DNA of 64,000 nt from the NCBI RefSeq assembly GCF_023544665.1, contig NZ_JAMJFL010000015.1:124001-188000 (forward strand). The letters are read 5' to 3'. This document shows, piece by piece, positions 1 through 8,915 of this stretch (position 1 is the stretch's first letter; the number at the start of each line of letters is the position of its first letter). This DNA comes from Streptomyces sp. YS415 (lineage in GTDB: Bacteria; Actinomycetota; Actinomycetes; Streptomycetales; Streptomycetaceae). Below the pieces are notes generated by a model. That model made no database searches, was not told the origin of the DNA, and saw nothing but the letters and a program-made list of their open reading frames with translations. Both the position numbers and the translations under genes were made by a program.

Positions 1-206
1 GGTAAGGGAGTGAACGCAGCTCAGCGACGGATCGAGCGCCCCCGGCGCACACCGGCCCCCGGTGACCGCTCGTGCCCGCCGGCGAACCGTTCGTGTTGTG
101 ACACAGCCATGACGTATCCGGGCCGTCCTCGGGCTTACAGAAGGGGGGCCCACGGCGATTACCCTGTTTCCTCGGCCCCTGCCCCACTCATCGGAACGCG
201 AGATAC

Positions 207-1547
207 ATGACCGTCAACGACGATGTCCTGCTTGTCCACGGCGGAACCCCGCTGGAGGGCGAGATCCGTGTCCGCGGCGCGAAGAACCTCGTGCCGAAGG
301 CGATGGTCGCCGCCCTGCTGGGCAGTGAGCCAAGTCGGCTGCGCAATGTTCCGGACATCCGTGACGTGCGTGTCGTACGCGGGCTGCTCCAATTGCACGG
401 GGTGACGGTCCGTCCGGGCGAGGAGCCCGGCGAACTGGTGATGGACCCCTCGCACGTGGAGAGCGCGAACGTCGCCGACATCGATGCCCACGCGGGTTCC
501 TCGCGCATCCCCATCCTCTTCTGCGGCCCGCTCCTGCACCGCCTCGGGCACGCGTTCATCCCGGGTCTCGGCGGCTGCGACATCGGCGGCCGGCCCATCG
601 ACTTCCACTTCGAGGTGCTGCGGCAGTTCGGGGCGACGATCGAGAAGCGGGCGGACGGCCAGTTCCTGCAGGCTCCGCAGCGGCTGCGCGGCACGAAGAT
701 CCGGCTGCCGTACCCGTCGGTGGGCGCGACCGAGCAGGTGCTGCTGACGGCCGTCCTCGCGGAGGGCGTCACGGAGCTCTCGAACGCGGCCGTCGAGCCG
801 GAGATCGAGGACCTGATCTGCGTCCTGCAGAAGATGGGCGCCATCATCGCGATGGACACCGACCGGACGATCCGCATCACCGGTGTGGACAAGCTCGGCG
901 GCTACAACCACCGCGCGCTGCCGGACCGGCTCGAGGCGGCCTCCTGGGCGTCCGCGGCGCTGGCGACCGAGGGCAACATCTACGTCCGGGGCGCCCAGCA
1001 GCGCTCGATGATGACGTTCCTGAACACCTACCGCAAGGTGGGCGGCGCCTTCCAGATCGACGACGAGGGCATCCGCTTCTGGCACCCCGGTGGCCAGCTG
1101 AAGTCCATCGCGCTGGAGACGGACGTGCACCCCGGCTTCCAGACGGACTGGCAGCAGCCGCTGGTGGTGGCCCTGACCCAGGCGACAGGCCTGTCGATCG
1201 TCCACGAGACGGTCTACGAGTCCCGCCTCGGCTTCACCTCCGCGCTCAACCAGATGGGCGCCCACATCCAGCTCTACCGCGAGTGCCTCGGCGGCTCCGA
1301 CTGCCGCTTCGGGCAGCGCAACTTCCTGCACTCGGCGGTCGTGTCGGGCCCCACCAAGCTCCAGGGCGCCGACCTGGTCATCCCCGACCTGCGCGGCGGC
1401 TTCTCCTACCTCATCGCCGCCCTCGCGGCCCAGGGCACGTCCCGCGTCCACGGCATCGAACTCATCAACCGCGGCTACGAGAACTTCATGGAGAAGCTTG
1501 TCGAGCTGGGCGCGAAGGTGGAACTGCCGGGCAAGGCGCTCGGCTAG
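207..1547 (+). CDS. murA: UDP-N-acetylglucosamine 1-carboxyvinyltransferase (MurA)
   Basis: This cytosolic enzyme transfers enolpyruvate from phosphoenolpyruvate to UDP-GlcNAc, the first committed step of peptidoglycan precursor synthesis. The 446-residue product has the usual EPSP-synthase-like length. The RGAKN motif (about residues 24-28) holds the Lys-Asn pair that binds substrate. The loop GGCDIGGRPID contains a cysteine at residue 124, in the place of the catalytic and fosfomycin-target Cys of E. coli MurA. A near-C-terminal DLRGGFSYLIAAL segment is typical of the family. The ATG at 207 gives the standard MTVNDDVLL start, although the ribosome site before it is weak. A perfect hairpin follows the stop and the next gene is convergent, so the gene is probably monocistronic. 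Confident family call; streptomycetes often carry a second MurA copy, which I cannot see here. Confidence 0.95.
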   Translation: MTVNDDVLLVHGGTPLEGEIRVRGAKNLVPKAMVAALLGSEPSRLRNVPDIRDVRVVRGLLQLHGVTVRPGEEPGELVMDPSHVESANVADIDAHAGSSRIPILFCGPLLHRLGHAFIPGLGGCDIGGRPIDFHFEVLRQFGATIEKRADGQFLQAPQRLRGTKIRLPYPSVGATEQVLLTAVLAEGVTELSNAAVEPEIEDLICVLQKMGAIIAMDTDRTIRITGVDKLGGYNHRALPDRLEAASWASAALATEGNIYVRGAQQRSMMTFLNTYRKVGGAFQIDDEGIRFWHPGGQLKSIALETDVHPGFQTDWQQPLVVALTQATGLSIVHETVYESRLGFTSALNQMGAHIQLYRECLGGSDCRFGQRNFLHSAVVSGPTKLQGADLVIPDLRGGFSYLIAALAAQGTSRVHGIELINRGYENFMEKLVELGAKVELPGKALG

Positions 1548-1569
1548 CCTGCGCCGTACGAAAACGCCG

Positions 1570-1605
1570 ATGGGGCGGTCACCCTGGTCAGGGTGACCGC
1601 CCCAT
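1570..1605. terminator. Perfect 16-bp hairpin terminator between murA and hupA
   Basis: The arms 1570-1585 and 1590-1605 are exact reverse complements (ATGGGGCGGTCACCCT and its mate) around a 4-nt loop. The hairpin lies 23 nt after the murA stop and between convergent genes, so it can stop transcripts from both sides. There is no strong T-tract, as is usual in Streptomyces. Confidence 0.85.
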
Positions 1606-1629
1606 ACGCGTTCACTGCACGCCGGTCAG

Positions 1630-1650
1630 GGGGCGCGGGGAACTGCGCGA
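1630..1650. repeat. Dispersed intergenic repeat, copy 1
   Basis: A 21-bp stretch starting GGGGCGCGGGGAACTGCGC recurs exactly at 9425-9445. It contains a GCGC...GCGC inverted repeat around GGGGAACT. Both copies lie between convergent genes. From memory this sequence is very common in Streptomyces intergenic DNA; its function is unknown to me. Confidence 0.7.
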
Positions 1651-1710
1651 GACACCACAACGGGTCCGCAGTCGCCCACGGCGCCGAGCCGCAACGGCGA
1701 ACAGGCGTCC

Positions 1711-1992
1711 TTACTTGCCCTTGGCGGCTTCCTTGAGCTTCGAGCCCGCGGAGACCTTCACGCTGTAGCCGGCCGGGATCTGGATCGGGTCGCCGGTCTG
1801 CGGGTTGCGCGCGGTGCGAGCGGCACGGTGGGTGCGCTCGAAAGTCAGGAAGCCGGGGATGGTGACCTTCTCGTCGCCCTTGGCAACGATCTCGCCGACG
1901 GTCTCGGCGAACGCGGCCAGCACGGCATCGGCGTCCTTGCGGGTCACCTCGGCGCGGTCGGCCAGGGCGGCCACCAGCTCACTGCGGTTCAT
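1711..1992 (-). CDS. hupA: HU-family nucleoid protein (HupA type)
   Basis: This 93-residue histone-like protein binds and bends DNA as a dimer and helps organise the nucleoid. It starts MNRSELVAALADRAEV and shows the HU core TIPGFLTFER, followed by the beta-arm region rich in Arg that contains RNPQTG. It ends KEAAKGK without the long Lys/Ala-rich tail of the sporulation paralogue HupS, so it is the short vegetative type. The ATG at 1992 is chosen because GGGAG lies at a good distance upstream (2000-2004), while the longer open frame upstream has no HU similarity. Its neighbours are convergent murA and the upstream malic enzyme gene, separated by a hairpin. Confidence 0.94.
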   Translation of the reverse strand: MNRSELVAALADRAEVTRKDADAVLAAFAETVGEIVAKGDEKVTIPGFLTFERTHRAARTARNPQTGDPIQIPAGYSVKVSAGSKLKEAAKGK

Positions 1993-2311
1993 GTTGTTAC
2001 TCCCGTGTTCTTCTTGCTGTTGAGGCGTGCCACGCGGCGGAGCCGCACATTGGGCACAGCGAAGCCGATGCTGCCAGGGTCCTCGGACAGTCCCCGGACC
2101 CGGGTCCGGCGTCAGACCCTCGCGCCCAGAGACGCATCCTGCCCCTACCTGCGGCGGGAAAGCCAATCCGGCACCCGTCCGAGTCGTGAGAACACCCTTG
2201 GGAGTCACACGAAAAGAGGGCCTGAGCCTGGCCGTCACCATAAACGGCTGCCCCAGGCCCTCGGTTCCACGACGCGCCGCGACCGGGGCTGCCGTGGCGA
2301 TCGTCACGTCG
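1993..2311. other. Intergenic region: hupA upstream and malic-enzyme 3' region
   Basis: The 319-bp gap holds the hupA ribosome site (2000-2004), presumably the hupA promoter, and the hairpin at 2216-2262. I see no credible gene in it. Confidence 0.6.
2216..2262 (-). terminator. Hairpin downstream of the malic enzyme gene
   Basis: GAGGGCCTG (2216-2224) pairs with CAGGCCCTC (2254-2262), and inside it GCCGT (2231-2235) pairs with ACGGC (2244-2248). It lies about 50 nt beyond the malic enzyme stop and isolates that gene from hupA. Confidence 0.7.
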
Positions 2312-3745
2312 TCAGACGCCGGAGTGGTCGCCCGGCGCGAGCCCGGCCGCCTTGGCCGCTTCCCGCACCGCACCCGCCACCGCGCCCGCGACCTTGTCGT
2401 TGAAGACGCTCGGGATGATGTAGTTCGGGTTCAGCTCGTCCTCGGTCACCACGTCCGCCAGCGCCTTCGCGGCCGCGAGCATCATCTCGGTGTTGACCGT
2501 GCGGGACTGCGCGTCCAGCAGACCGCGGAAGACACCCGGGAAGACCAGCACGTTGTTGATCTGGTTCGGGAAGTCGGAGCGGCCGGTGGCCACAACTGCC
2601 GCCGTCTGGCGGGCGATTGCCGGCTCCACCTCGGGGTCGGGGTTCGCGAGCGCGAACACGATGGCGCCGTCGGCCATCGCGGCCACGTCGTTGCCGTCGA
2701 GGACGTTCGGCGCCGAGACGCCGATGAAGACGTCCGCGCCCCGCACGGCCTCCTTCAGCGTGCCGGTCAGGCCCTCGGGGTTGGTGTTGTCGGCGATCCA
2801 GCGCAGCGGCGAGTCGGGCGCGGCGTCCACCAGGTCCTCGCGGCCCGCGTGCACCACGCCGTGGATGTCGGCGACGACGGCGTTCTTCACCCCGGCCGCG
2901 AGCAGCAGCTTCAGGATGGCCGTACCGGCCGCGCCGGCGCCGGACATGACGACCCGGATACCCTCGATCGACCTGCCGGTCACCCGCAGGGCGTTGGTGA
3001 GCGCCGCGAGCACCACGATGGCGGTGCCGTGCTGGTCGTCGTGGAAGACGGGGATGTCGAGGGCCTCGCGCAGCCGCGCCTCGATCTCGAAGCAGCGGGG
3101 CGCCGAGATGTCCTCGAGGTTGATGCCGGCGAAGCCGGGGGCGATGGCCTTGACGATCTCGACGATGGCGTCGGTGTCCTGGGTGTCCAGGCAGAGCGGC
3201 CAGGCGTCGATCCCGGCGAACCGCTTGAACAGGGCCGCCTTGCCCTCCATGACCGGCAGCGCGGCCTTGGGGCCGATGTTGCCGAGGCCCAGCACCGCGG
3301 AGCCGTCCGTCACGACCGCGACGGAGTTGCGCTTGATGGTGAGCCGGCGGGCGTCCTCGGGGTTCTCGGCGATGGCCATGCAGACCCGGGCCACCCCCGG
3401 GGTGTAGATCATGGACAGGTCGTCACGGTTGCGGATGGGATGCTTGGACTGCATCTCGATCTTGCCGCCGAGGTGCATCAGGAACGTACGGTCCGAGACC
3501 TTGCCGAGGGTGACGCCCTCGATGCCCCGGAGCTCCTCGACGATCTCGTCGGCGTGCGCGGTGGACGACGCCGCGATGGTGACGTCGATACGGAGCTTCT
3601 CGTGCCCGGACGCGGTGACGTCGAGGCCGGTGACCGAGCCTCCGGAGGACTCCACGGCGGTGGTGAGCTGCGAGACGGCCGTTCCGCTCGCGGGCACCTC
3701 CAACCGGATGGTCATCGAGTAGGAGACGCTGGGCGCCGTTGCCAT
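2312..3745 (-). CDS. NAD-type malic enzyme with N-terminal ACT domain
   Basis: Malic enzyme decarboxylates malate to pyruvate with reduction of NAD(P), linking the TCA cycle to pyruvate and reducing power. The 477-residue protein has an ACT-like regulatory domain at about residues 1-85 (SYSMTIRLEVP...). Next come the malic enzyme N domain (MIYTPGVARVC, TDGSAVLGLGNIGP, about 110-165) and the NAD-binding domain (FHDDQHGTA, VMSGAGAAGTA, about 235-290). The ATG at 3745 is preceded by GAGGAAG. The homologue at this position in S. coelicolor is, from memory, the NAD-preferring enzyme; cofactor choice cannot be read securely here. It appears to be transcribed alone, with hairpins on both sides. Confidence 0.92.
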   Translation of the reverse strand: MATAPSVSYSMTIRLEVPASGTAVSQLTTAVESSGGSVTGLDVTASGHEKLRIDVTIAASSTAHADEIVEELRGIEGVTLGKVSDRTFLMHLGGKIEMQSKHPIRNRDDLSMIYTPGVARVCMAIAENPEDARRLTIKRNSVAVVTDGSAVLGLGNIGPKAALPVMEGKAALFKRFAGIDAWPLCLDTQDTDAIVEIVKAIAPGFAGINLEDISAPRCFEIEARLREALDIPVFHDDQHGTAIVVLAALTNALRVTGRSIEGIRVVMSGAGAAGTAILKLLLAAGVKNAVVADIHGVVHAGREDLVDAAPDSPLRWIADNTNPEGLTGTLKEAVRGADVFIGVSAPNVLDGNDVAAMADGAIVFALANPDPEVEPAIARQTAAVVATGRSDFPNQINNVLVFPGVFRGLLDAQSRTVNTEMMLAAAKALADVVTEDELNPNYIIPSVFNDKVAGAVAGAVREAAKAAGLAPGDHSGV

Positions 3746-4102
3746 GGCCGACTTCCTCTGCTTTCACCGTGTCGCGAAGTTGTGCCGTCCGATCGTCGCA
3801 CCTACCGCTGAGTACGTGGTAGCCGCCCTGGATTGCGGACTTTTTGTTCACCGGTGGACGACGCGTTCGGAAAACATCTTCCACGATACGAGAATCGATC
3901 AGCCAGGGCTACGACGACAAAGAGGCCCACGTCACATCGTGACGTGGGCCTCTTCGGACGTTCAGTGACACCGACCCGCCATGCTCGCCTCGCGGCAAGT
4001 GGTCGCTCGTAGCGACGAAGGTTGGGCCCGGGGGCTTGGATCGGGCCGGTGTCACACCCAGGCTAACAAACCCGGCCCGGAAGACCATTCCCCTCTCGCG
4101 AG
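3746..4102. other. Intergenic region between malic enzyme and helD
   Basis: The 357-bp gap contains the malic enzyme ribosome site and presumed promoter near 3750-3900, and the perfect hairpin at 3920-3954. I see no supported gene in it. Confidence 0.6.
3920..3954 (-). terminator. Perfect 16-bp hairpin after helD
   Basis: AAGAGGCCCACGTCAC (3920-3935) pairs fully with 3939-3954 across a 3-nt loop. It lies downstream of the helD stop on the minus strand and upstream of the malic enzyme gene. It is the strongest stem in this part of the window. Confidence 0.85.
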
Positions 4103-6400
4103 TCAGTCCCGCAGAAGGTCCGGCACCCCCGTCGCGTCCGGCTCGTCCCGCTCGCCCGAGACCACCGTGAGCTGCTGGGTCGCGCGGGTGAGGGCGACGT
4201 AGAGCACGCGCAGACCGGCCGGGGACTCGTCGGCGATCTCCGCGGGCGAGACGACGACCGTCGCGTCGTACTCCAGGCCCTTGGCCTCCAGGCTGCCGAG
4301 GGCCACCACCCGGTCGCCGAGCCCGGAGAGCCAGCGGGCGGCCTCCTCGCGGCGCTGCATGGCGACCACGACGCCGATGGTGCCGTCGACCCGGTCGAGC
4401 AGCCGGGCGGCCTCCTCGCGCACGGTCCGGCCGAGCGACTCCCGCACGACGGCGAACCGCGGCTCGATCCCGGTGGACCGGACGGCGGACGGCGACTCGG
4501 AGCCGGGCATGGCGAGCGCCAGCACCCTCGCCGCCAGCTCGGCGATCTCCGCGGGGTTGCGGTAGTTCACGGTGAGCCGGAAGCGGCGGCGCGGGCGGGT
4601 GCCGAGGGCCTCGTCGCGGGCCTGGGCGGCCTCGTCCGGGTCGGACCAGGAGGACTGGGCCGGGTCGCCGACGACCGTCCAGGTGGCGTGCCGGCCGCGG
4701 CGGCCGACCATGCGCCACTGCATCGGGGTGAGGTCCTGGGCCTCGTCGACGATGACATGGGCGTACTCGACGCGCTCCTGCGCGAGGCGCTCGGCGCGTT
4801 CGCGCTGGGTCTCCTCGCGCACCGGCATCAGCTCCTCCAGCCCGGTGAGCTGGTCGAGCGGGTCCAGTTCGCGCCGCTTCCTGGGGCGCGCCGGGGCGCC
4901 GAGGATCGCCTGGAGCTCGTCGAGCAGGGCGATGTCGTGCACGGACCAGCCGTCCCGGCGCAGCGAGCGGGCCACCCGGCGGATCTCGCCCGGGTTGAGG
5001 ATGCGCCGGGCCCAGCGGCCGAGGCGCTTGTCGTCGGCCATCGCCGCGAGCACGCCCCTCGGGGTCAGCTCGGGCCACCAGGCGTCGAGGAACTCGATGA
5101 AGGAGTCCTCGCCGGTCACGTCCTCGTCGAAGGAGGAGCGCAGCTCGGCCGCGAGCTCGGGGTCGCTGTGCCGGCCGGCGCTCCCGGAGCGCGACCACAG
5201 GGCGTCCAGCAGCAGCTTGCGGGCGCGCGGGCGCAGCAGGTTCACCGGGGCGGTGCCGCTGAGGGCGGTGCGGCGGATCTCGGCCAGCTCCTCGGCCTCC
5301 AGCTCCAGGCGGCGGCCGAAGGCGACCACGCGGAGCCGGCTCGGAGAATCGTTCAGCTCCAGCACTCCGCGCGCGGCCTTCCGCACCACCTTGAGCATGC
5401 GGTACGAGCCCTTGGCGCGGGCCGTGGCCGGGGAGTCGTACAACGTGGCCTCGGCGCCGTCGACCAGCGAGCCGATCGCCCGGATCGCGACCTGGCCCTC
5501 CTCGCCCAGCGAGGGCAGCACGCCCTCGGTGTACGCCACCAGCAGCGGGGTCGGCGAGACGATCAGGATGCCGCCCGCGTACCGGCGCCGGTCCTGGTAG
5601 AGCAGGTAGGCGGCGCGGTGCAGGGCGACGGCCGTCTTCCCGGTCCCCGGGCCGCCCTCGACGTAGGTGACGGAGGCGGCGGGGGCGCGGATGACCAGGT
5701 CCTGCTCGGCCTGGATGGAGGCGACGATGTCCCGCATGGTGTGGGTGCGGGCCTGCCCGAGGGCGGCCATCAGGGCGCCGTCGCCGATCACGGGCAGCTC
5801 GTGGCCGCCCAGGAACGCCTTGAGCTCGGGACGCATCAGGTCGTCCTCGACGCCGAGGACCCGGCGGCCCTTGGAGCGGATGACCCGGCGTCTCACGACC
5901 CGGCCGGGGTCGACCGGCGTGGACCGGTAGAAGGGGGCGGCGGCGGGCGCCCGCCAGTCGATGACCAGCGGGGCGTAGTCGGTGTCGAGGACGCCGATCC
6001 GCCCGATGTGCAGGGTCTCGGCGATGTCCGCGGTGTTGTCGGAGCGCACCGCGCCCTCGGCGGGCTCGACGGCGGTGTAGGCGCCGTCCGGGCCCTTCTT
6101 GCCGTCCTTGCCGGGCAGCAGGTCGATCCGGCCGAAGAGGAAGTCCTCGTACTCGTTGTTCAGCCGGTTGAGGTGGACACCGGCCCGGAAGACCTGGGCG
6201 TCCCGTTCGGCGAGCGCACCCGGGGTGCCGACCTGGCCGCGGCGGGCCGCGTCGTGCATGAGGAACTCGGCCTCGTGGATCTTCTCCTCGAGACGCTGGT
6301 ACACCCGGTCCAGGTGTTCCTGTTCGACGCTGATCTCACGGTCCCGGACCGAATCCGGGACCGCATCGACCGCGGTTTCCTGTTGAGCCTGTGCGGCCAC
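4103..6400 (-). CDS. helD: HelD-type superfamily 1 helicase-like RNA polymerase recycling factor
   Basis: HelD proteins are UvrD-like ATPases that bind RNA polymerase and release it from DNA and nucleic acids. The 765-residue product starts with a charged N-terminal region (EQEHLDRVYQRLEEKIHEAEFL) matching the HelD arm. This is followed by FGRIDLLPG and, near residue 250, the P-loop GGPGTGKTAVALHRAAYLLY. HVIVDEAQDLTPMQWRM is the Walker B/Q region and VVGDPAQSSW an SF1 motif; LYVALTRATQQL near the C-terminus is motif VI. The start is the GTG at 6400 with AAGGGGG before it. A paralogue, HelR, protects polymerase from rifamycins and is usually preceded by a rifamycin-associated element. I do not see such an element here, so HelD is favoured. 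Confidence 0.88.
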   Translation of the reverse strand: MAAQAQQETAVDAVPDSVRDREISVEQEHLDRVYQRLEEKIHEAEFLMHDAARRGQVGTPGALAERDAQVFRAGVHLNRLNNEYEDFLFGRIDLLPGKDGKKGPDGAYTAVEPAEGAVRSDNTADIAETLHIGRIGVLDTDYAPLVIDWRAPAAAPFYRSTPVDPGRVVRRRVIRSKGRRVLGVEDDLMRPELKAFLGGHELPVIGDGALMAALGQARTHTMRDIVASIQAEQDLVIRAPAASVTYVEGGPGTGKTAVALHRAAYLLYQDRRRYAGGILIVSPTPLLVAYTEGVLPSLGEEGQVAIRAIGSLVDGAEATLYDSPATARAKGSYRMLKVVRKAARGVLELNDSPSRLRVVAFGRRLELEAEELAEIRRTALSGTAPVNLLRPRARKLLLDALWSRSGSAGRHSDPELAAELRSSFDEDVTGEDSFIEFLDAWWPELTPRGVLAAMADDKRLGRWARRILNPGEIRRVARSLRRDGWSVHDIALLDELQAILGAPARPRKRRELDPLDQLTGLEELMPVREETQRERAERLAQERVEYAHVIVDEAQDLTPMQWRMVGRRGRHATWTVVGDPAQSSWSDPDEAAQARDEALGTRPRRRFRLTVNYRNPAEIAELAARVLALAMPGSESPSAVRSTGIEPRFAVVRESLGRTVREEAARLLDRVDGTIGVVVAMQRREEAARWLSGLGDRVVALGSLEAKGLEYDATVVVSPAEIADESPAGLRVLYVALTRATQQLTVVSGERDEPDATGVPDLLRD

Positions 6401-6482
6401 CGGGCCCCCTTCTGACGTGCTGGGCAGCCGTCAACCGTACGCGAAGGGGGGCCCTGGAAGCTATGCGTCCGCCCGAGCGGAC

Positions 6483-7295
6483 TCACGCGTCCACTTCGAC
6501 CAGCCGTTTGCCGTCGAAGGTGAGGACCTCGAAGCGCTCGATCTCCTCGGGCGTGAAGGCCGCTCCGCCGTGCACGTACAGCGGCTGGCGGGCCTGCTCG
6601 GTCTTGGCGCCCGGGATGCCGTAGCCCCACTTCGGGACCGACCAGGAGGTGATCGTCTCGCGCTCGCCGTTCTTCCCCACGGCGATCAGGGAGCACTTCT
6701 CCGGCCCGGTGACGTTCTTCAGCTCCAGCACGGCGTGGGTGCCCCAGGCCTTCGACTCCATGGCGACGGTCGCGGAGACCTTGGTGGAGGCGTCCCGGCC
6801 CGAGACCCGGTCCTGCATGACGTCGAAGGCGGCCTTGGCTGGGCTGGTGGCGTGCGCCTCGGTGGAGGTGCCGCCCTCGTCGCCGGTGGTGGCGATGGCG
6901 GCGACCGGTCCGCCGATGATCAGCGCGGCCGCGGCGGCCACCATGTAGAAGCTGCGGCGGCGGGTGAGCGCGCGGCGCTCGGCGATCTCGTCGACCAGGT
7001 TGTGCACCAGGCGCGGGCTGGGCTTCGCCGACAGCGACTCGCCGATGGCGGGCGTCCCGGCGCCGGGCAGGTCCGCGAGAGCGGCCAGCATCGGCTCCAT
7101 CCCGGCGAGCTCGTCGAGCTGCTGGGCGCACCACTCGCAGGTCGCGAGGTGCATCTCGAAAGCGGTTGCCTCGGCGTCGTCGAGAATCCCGAGGGCGTAG
7201 GCGCCGACGGTCTCGTGCTCGCTCGCGCCCGAAGATCCCTGCATGGGGCCAGACATACCCGGTCCCCCTGCTCCGTATCCCCCGTAGGTGTTCAT
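6483..7295 (-). CDS. rsuA: Zinc-binding anti-sigma factor, RsuA-like
   Basis: This is the predicted membrane-anchored anti-sigma factor of the sigma factor encoded just upstream. Cytosolic residues 25-60 carry the ZAS zinc motif, with His27 and HLATCEWC (His49, Cys53, Cys56). A single membrane segment (about 117-138, FYMVAAAAALIIGGPVAAIA) is followed by an extracytoplasmic RskA-like domain that would sense a signal. The ATG at 7295 overlaps the sigma stop as TGATG, so translation is coupled; a GTG three bases earlier is also possible. The 270-residue length fits the RskA group. From memory the S. coelicolor pair here is SigU/RsuA, where release of SigU alters differentiation and secreted proteins. 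The signal is unknown. Confidence 0.85.
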   Translation of the reverse strand: MNTYGGYGAGGPGMSGPMQGSSGASEHETVGAYALGILDDAEATAFEMHLATCEWCAQQLDELAGMEPMLAALADLPGAGTPAIGESLSAKPSPRLVHNLVDEIAERRALTRRRSFYMVAAAAALIIGGPVAAIATTGDEGGTSTEAHATSPAKAAFDVMQDRVSGRDASTKVSATVAMESKAWGTHAVLELKNVTGPEKCSLIAVGKNGERETITSWSVPKWGYGIPGAKTEQARQPLYVHGGAAFTPEEIERFEVLTFDGKRLVEVDA

Positions 7296-7873
7296 CACGC
7301 CGTCACCCCCCGCTCCTCCAGAGCCAGCTTCATCGACCGCAGGGCGTAGAACACCCGCGAGCGGACGGTGCCGCTGGGTATGCCGAGCGTCTCGGCCGCC
7401 TCATTGACGGTACGTCCCTTGAAGTACGTCTCGACGAGCACCTCCCGGTGGGCGGGGGTCAGGTCGTCGAGCGCGTCCGACAGCGTCATCAACCACAGCG
7501 CCTTGTCGATCTCGTCCTCCGCGGGGATGACCTCCAGCGGCGACGGATCGACCTCCTGCGGCCGGGCCTGCCGGCTGCGGTGGCCGTCGATGACGATGCG
7601 CCGGGCGACCGTCACCAGCCAGGGGCGTACCGAACCGGTCGCTCGATTGAGCTGGCCGGCGTTCTTCCAGGCACGGATGAGCGTCTCCTGCACGACGTCC
7701 TCGGCGCGCTGCCGGTCGCCGGCGACCAGCCGGAGCACATACGCGAGCAGGGGTCCCGCGTGCTCTCTGTACAGAGCACGCATCAGCTCCTCGTCAGGTT
7801 CGACCGAGGGCTGGGACATGCGATGTCGGGCCCTCGATCCACGTTCTTTGGCCACGGCCGCATCCTTGCGCAC
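7295..7873 (-). CDS. sigU: ECF sigma factor (SigU-like)
   Basis: This extracytoplasmic-function sigma factor directs RNA polymerase to a regulon when released from its anti-sigma partner. Sigma region 2 spans DEELMRALYREHAGPLLAYVL...AEDVVQETLIRAW...RPWLVTVARRIVIDGHR. Region 4 holds LTPAHREVLVETYFKGRTVNEAAETLGIPSGTVRSRVFYALRSMK. The frame runs up to an ATG at 8014, but I choose the GTG at 7873: it has a near-perfect GGAGG at 5-nt spacing and gives a normal ECF length of 192 residues. Its stop overlaps the rsuA start. The name rests on gene order and similarity recalled from S. coelicolor, not on an alignment. Confidence 0.85.
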   Translation of the reverse strand: MRKDAAVAKERGSRARHRMSQPSVEPDEELMRALYREHAGPLLAYVLRLVAGDRQRAEDVVQETLIRAWKNAGQLNRATGSVRPWLVTVARRIVIDGHRSRQARPQEVDPSPLEVIPAEDEIDKALWLMTLSDALDDLTPAHREVLVETYFKGRTVNEAAETLGIPSGTVRSRVFYALRSMKLALEERGVTA

Positions 7874-8146
7874 GCCCACCTCCGGTGTCCCCGTTTCATC
7901 TGGGCTCCCCCAGTCGGTCGCTCCACCACCGGTACGCAGCGAGGACGTTGGGTGTTCAAAGTGGGGTGACAGTTTTCTGCGAGGTGACATGACGGAGGGG
8001 ACACCGGGGCACATTCCCCCCTCAACGTCTTTACATTTCCGCCATCAGCGCAGAAGCGGCCCGCCACCGGCCGCGCCGGCGAAGGTAAACGATGTGTAAT
8101 CGAAATCACTTCGACAGCCGTGCCGCAGAAGGGACATAACGCACTG

Positions 8147-8749
8147 TCAGGCGCGGGCGAGTGCCGCCCGCCGCCGGTGCCGGGCGACCCGCTCGCGGTT
8201 CCCGCACACCTCACTGCTGCACCAGCGCCGGCGCCGGCCGCGCGAGGTGTCGAGGTAGACGATCGGGCAGTTGTCCCCCTCGCACTGCCGCAGTCCGGCC
8301 CGCGCGACGGGGTCCGTCAGCAGCTCCACGGCATCCCGGGCCACGACGGCGAGCAGCGCGTCCCGCTCCGGCGGCCCCTCCAACTCCCGTACCAGCGTGC
8401 CGTCCTGGGCACGGATCGCGCGCGGGGCGGGGGGCGGGGTGCGGGCGGTGTCGTTGACGCGGGTGAGGGCATGGCCGTACGACGACCAGGACGTGGCCTC
8501 GGCGGACAGGGCTCCGCGCACCAACTGGCCGACGCGGTCGCGCAGTTCGCGGAAGTCGGCGAGCCAGGCGGGGTCGGCGTGCCCGAGCGGGGTGCCGGCC
8601 GGGACGAGCCCGGACCCGGTGATCCACGCGCACAGCACCGGGAGGGAGTCGAGCCGTTCCACCGGGTGGGTCGTGGCGAGGAGATCGAGGCTGATGCGTC
8701 CCGCGTCGAAGCGCAGCTCGTACGGGACCGTGGCCGTACCCAGTGCCAT
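8147..8749 (-). CDS. CGNR zinc-finger / ABATE domain protein
   Basis: The 200-residue protein has an N-terminal ABATE-type domain (LRFDAGRISLDLLATTHP...) and a C-terminal CGNR zinc finger, CEGDNCPIVYLD...RWCSSEVCGNRERVARHR. Its four cysteines and basic helix are expected to bind DNA. Proteins of this type are putative stress-linked transcription regulators; no target is known to me. It is divergent from the DUF1772 gene at 8916, and the 166-bp gap between them probably carries both promoters, so it may regulate that gene. The ATG at 8749 is the only convincing start. Confidence 0.82.
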   Translation of the reverse strand: MALGTATVPYELRFDAGRISLDLLATTHPVERLDSLPVLCAWITGSGLVPAGTPLGHADPAWLADFRELRDRVGQLVRGALSAEATSWSSYGHALTRVNDTARTPPPAPRAIRAQDGTLVRELEGPPERDALLAVVARDAVELLTDPVARAGLRQCEGDNCPIVYLDTSRGRRRRWCSSEVCGNRERVARHRRRAALARA

Positions 8750-8915
8750 GTGCCTGTCACCGCCTAGGGGTCATCCCGGGTCCGGCCCCGGACGAACCGT
8801 TCCCTCTAACAGTGCCTTCCCGCTCCCGCGGCAGGAACCCCTAGTGGACGCGCGCTTATGCGGCCGCGCGCCAGGGCCATGTGCCGGTGGGCGGGCGGTG
8901 ACTTGACTGGGGGGC

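Noticed and set aside
10..210. 66-codon frame upstream of murA
   Set aside because: No ribosome site, low-complexity Arg/Pro product and overlap with the murA start; treated as non-coding. The first 206 bases hold only murA upstream DNA.
6361..6482. Rifamycin-associated element marking the helicase as HelR
   Set aside because: The expected paired GGGGCTTGC/GCAAGGCCCC element is not seen; only a loose GGGCCCCC/GGGGGCCC inverted pair is there.
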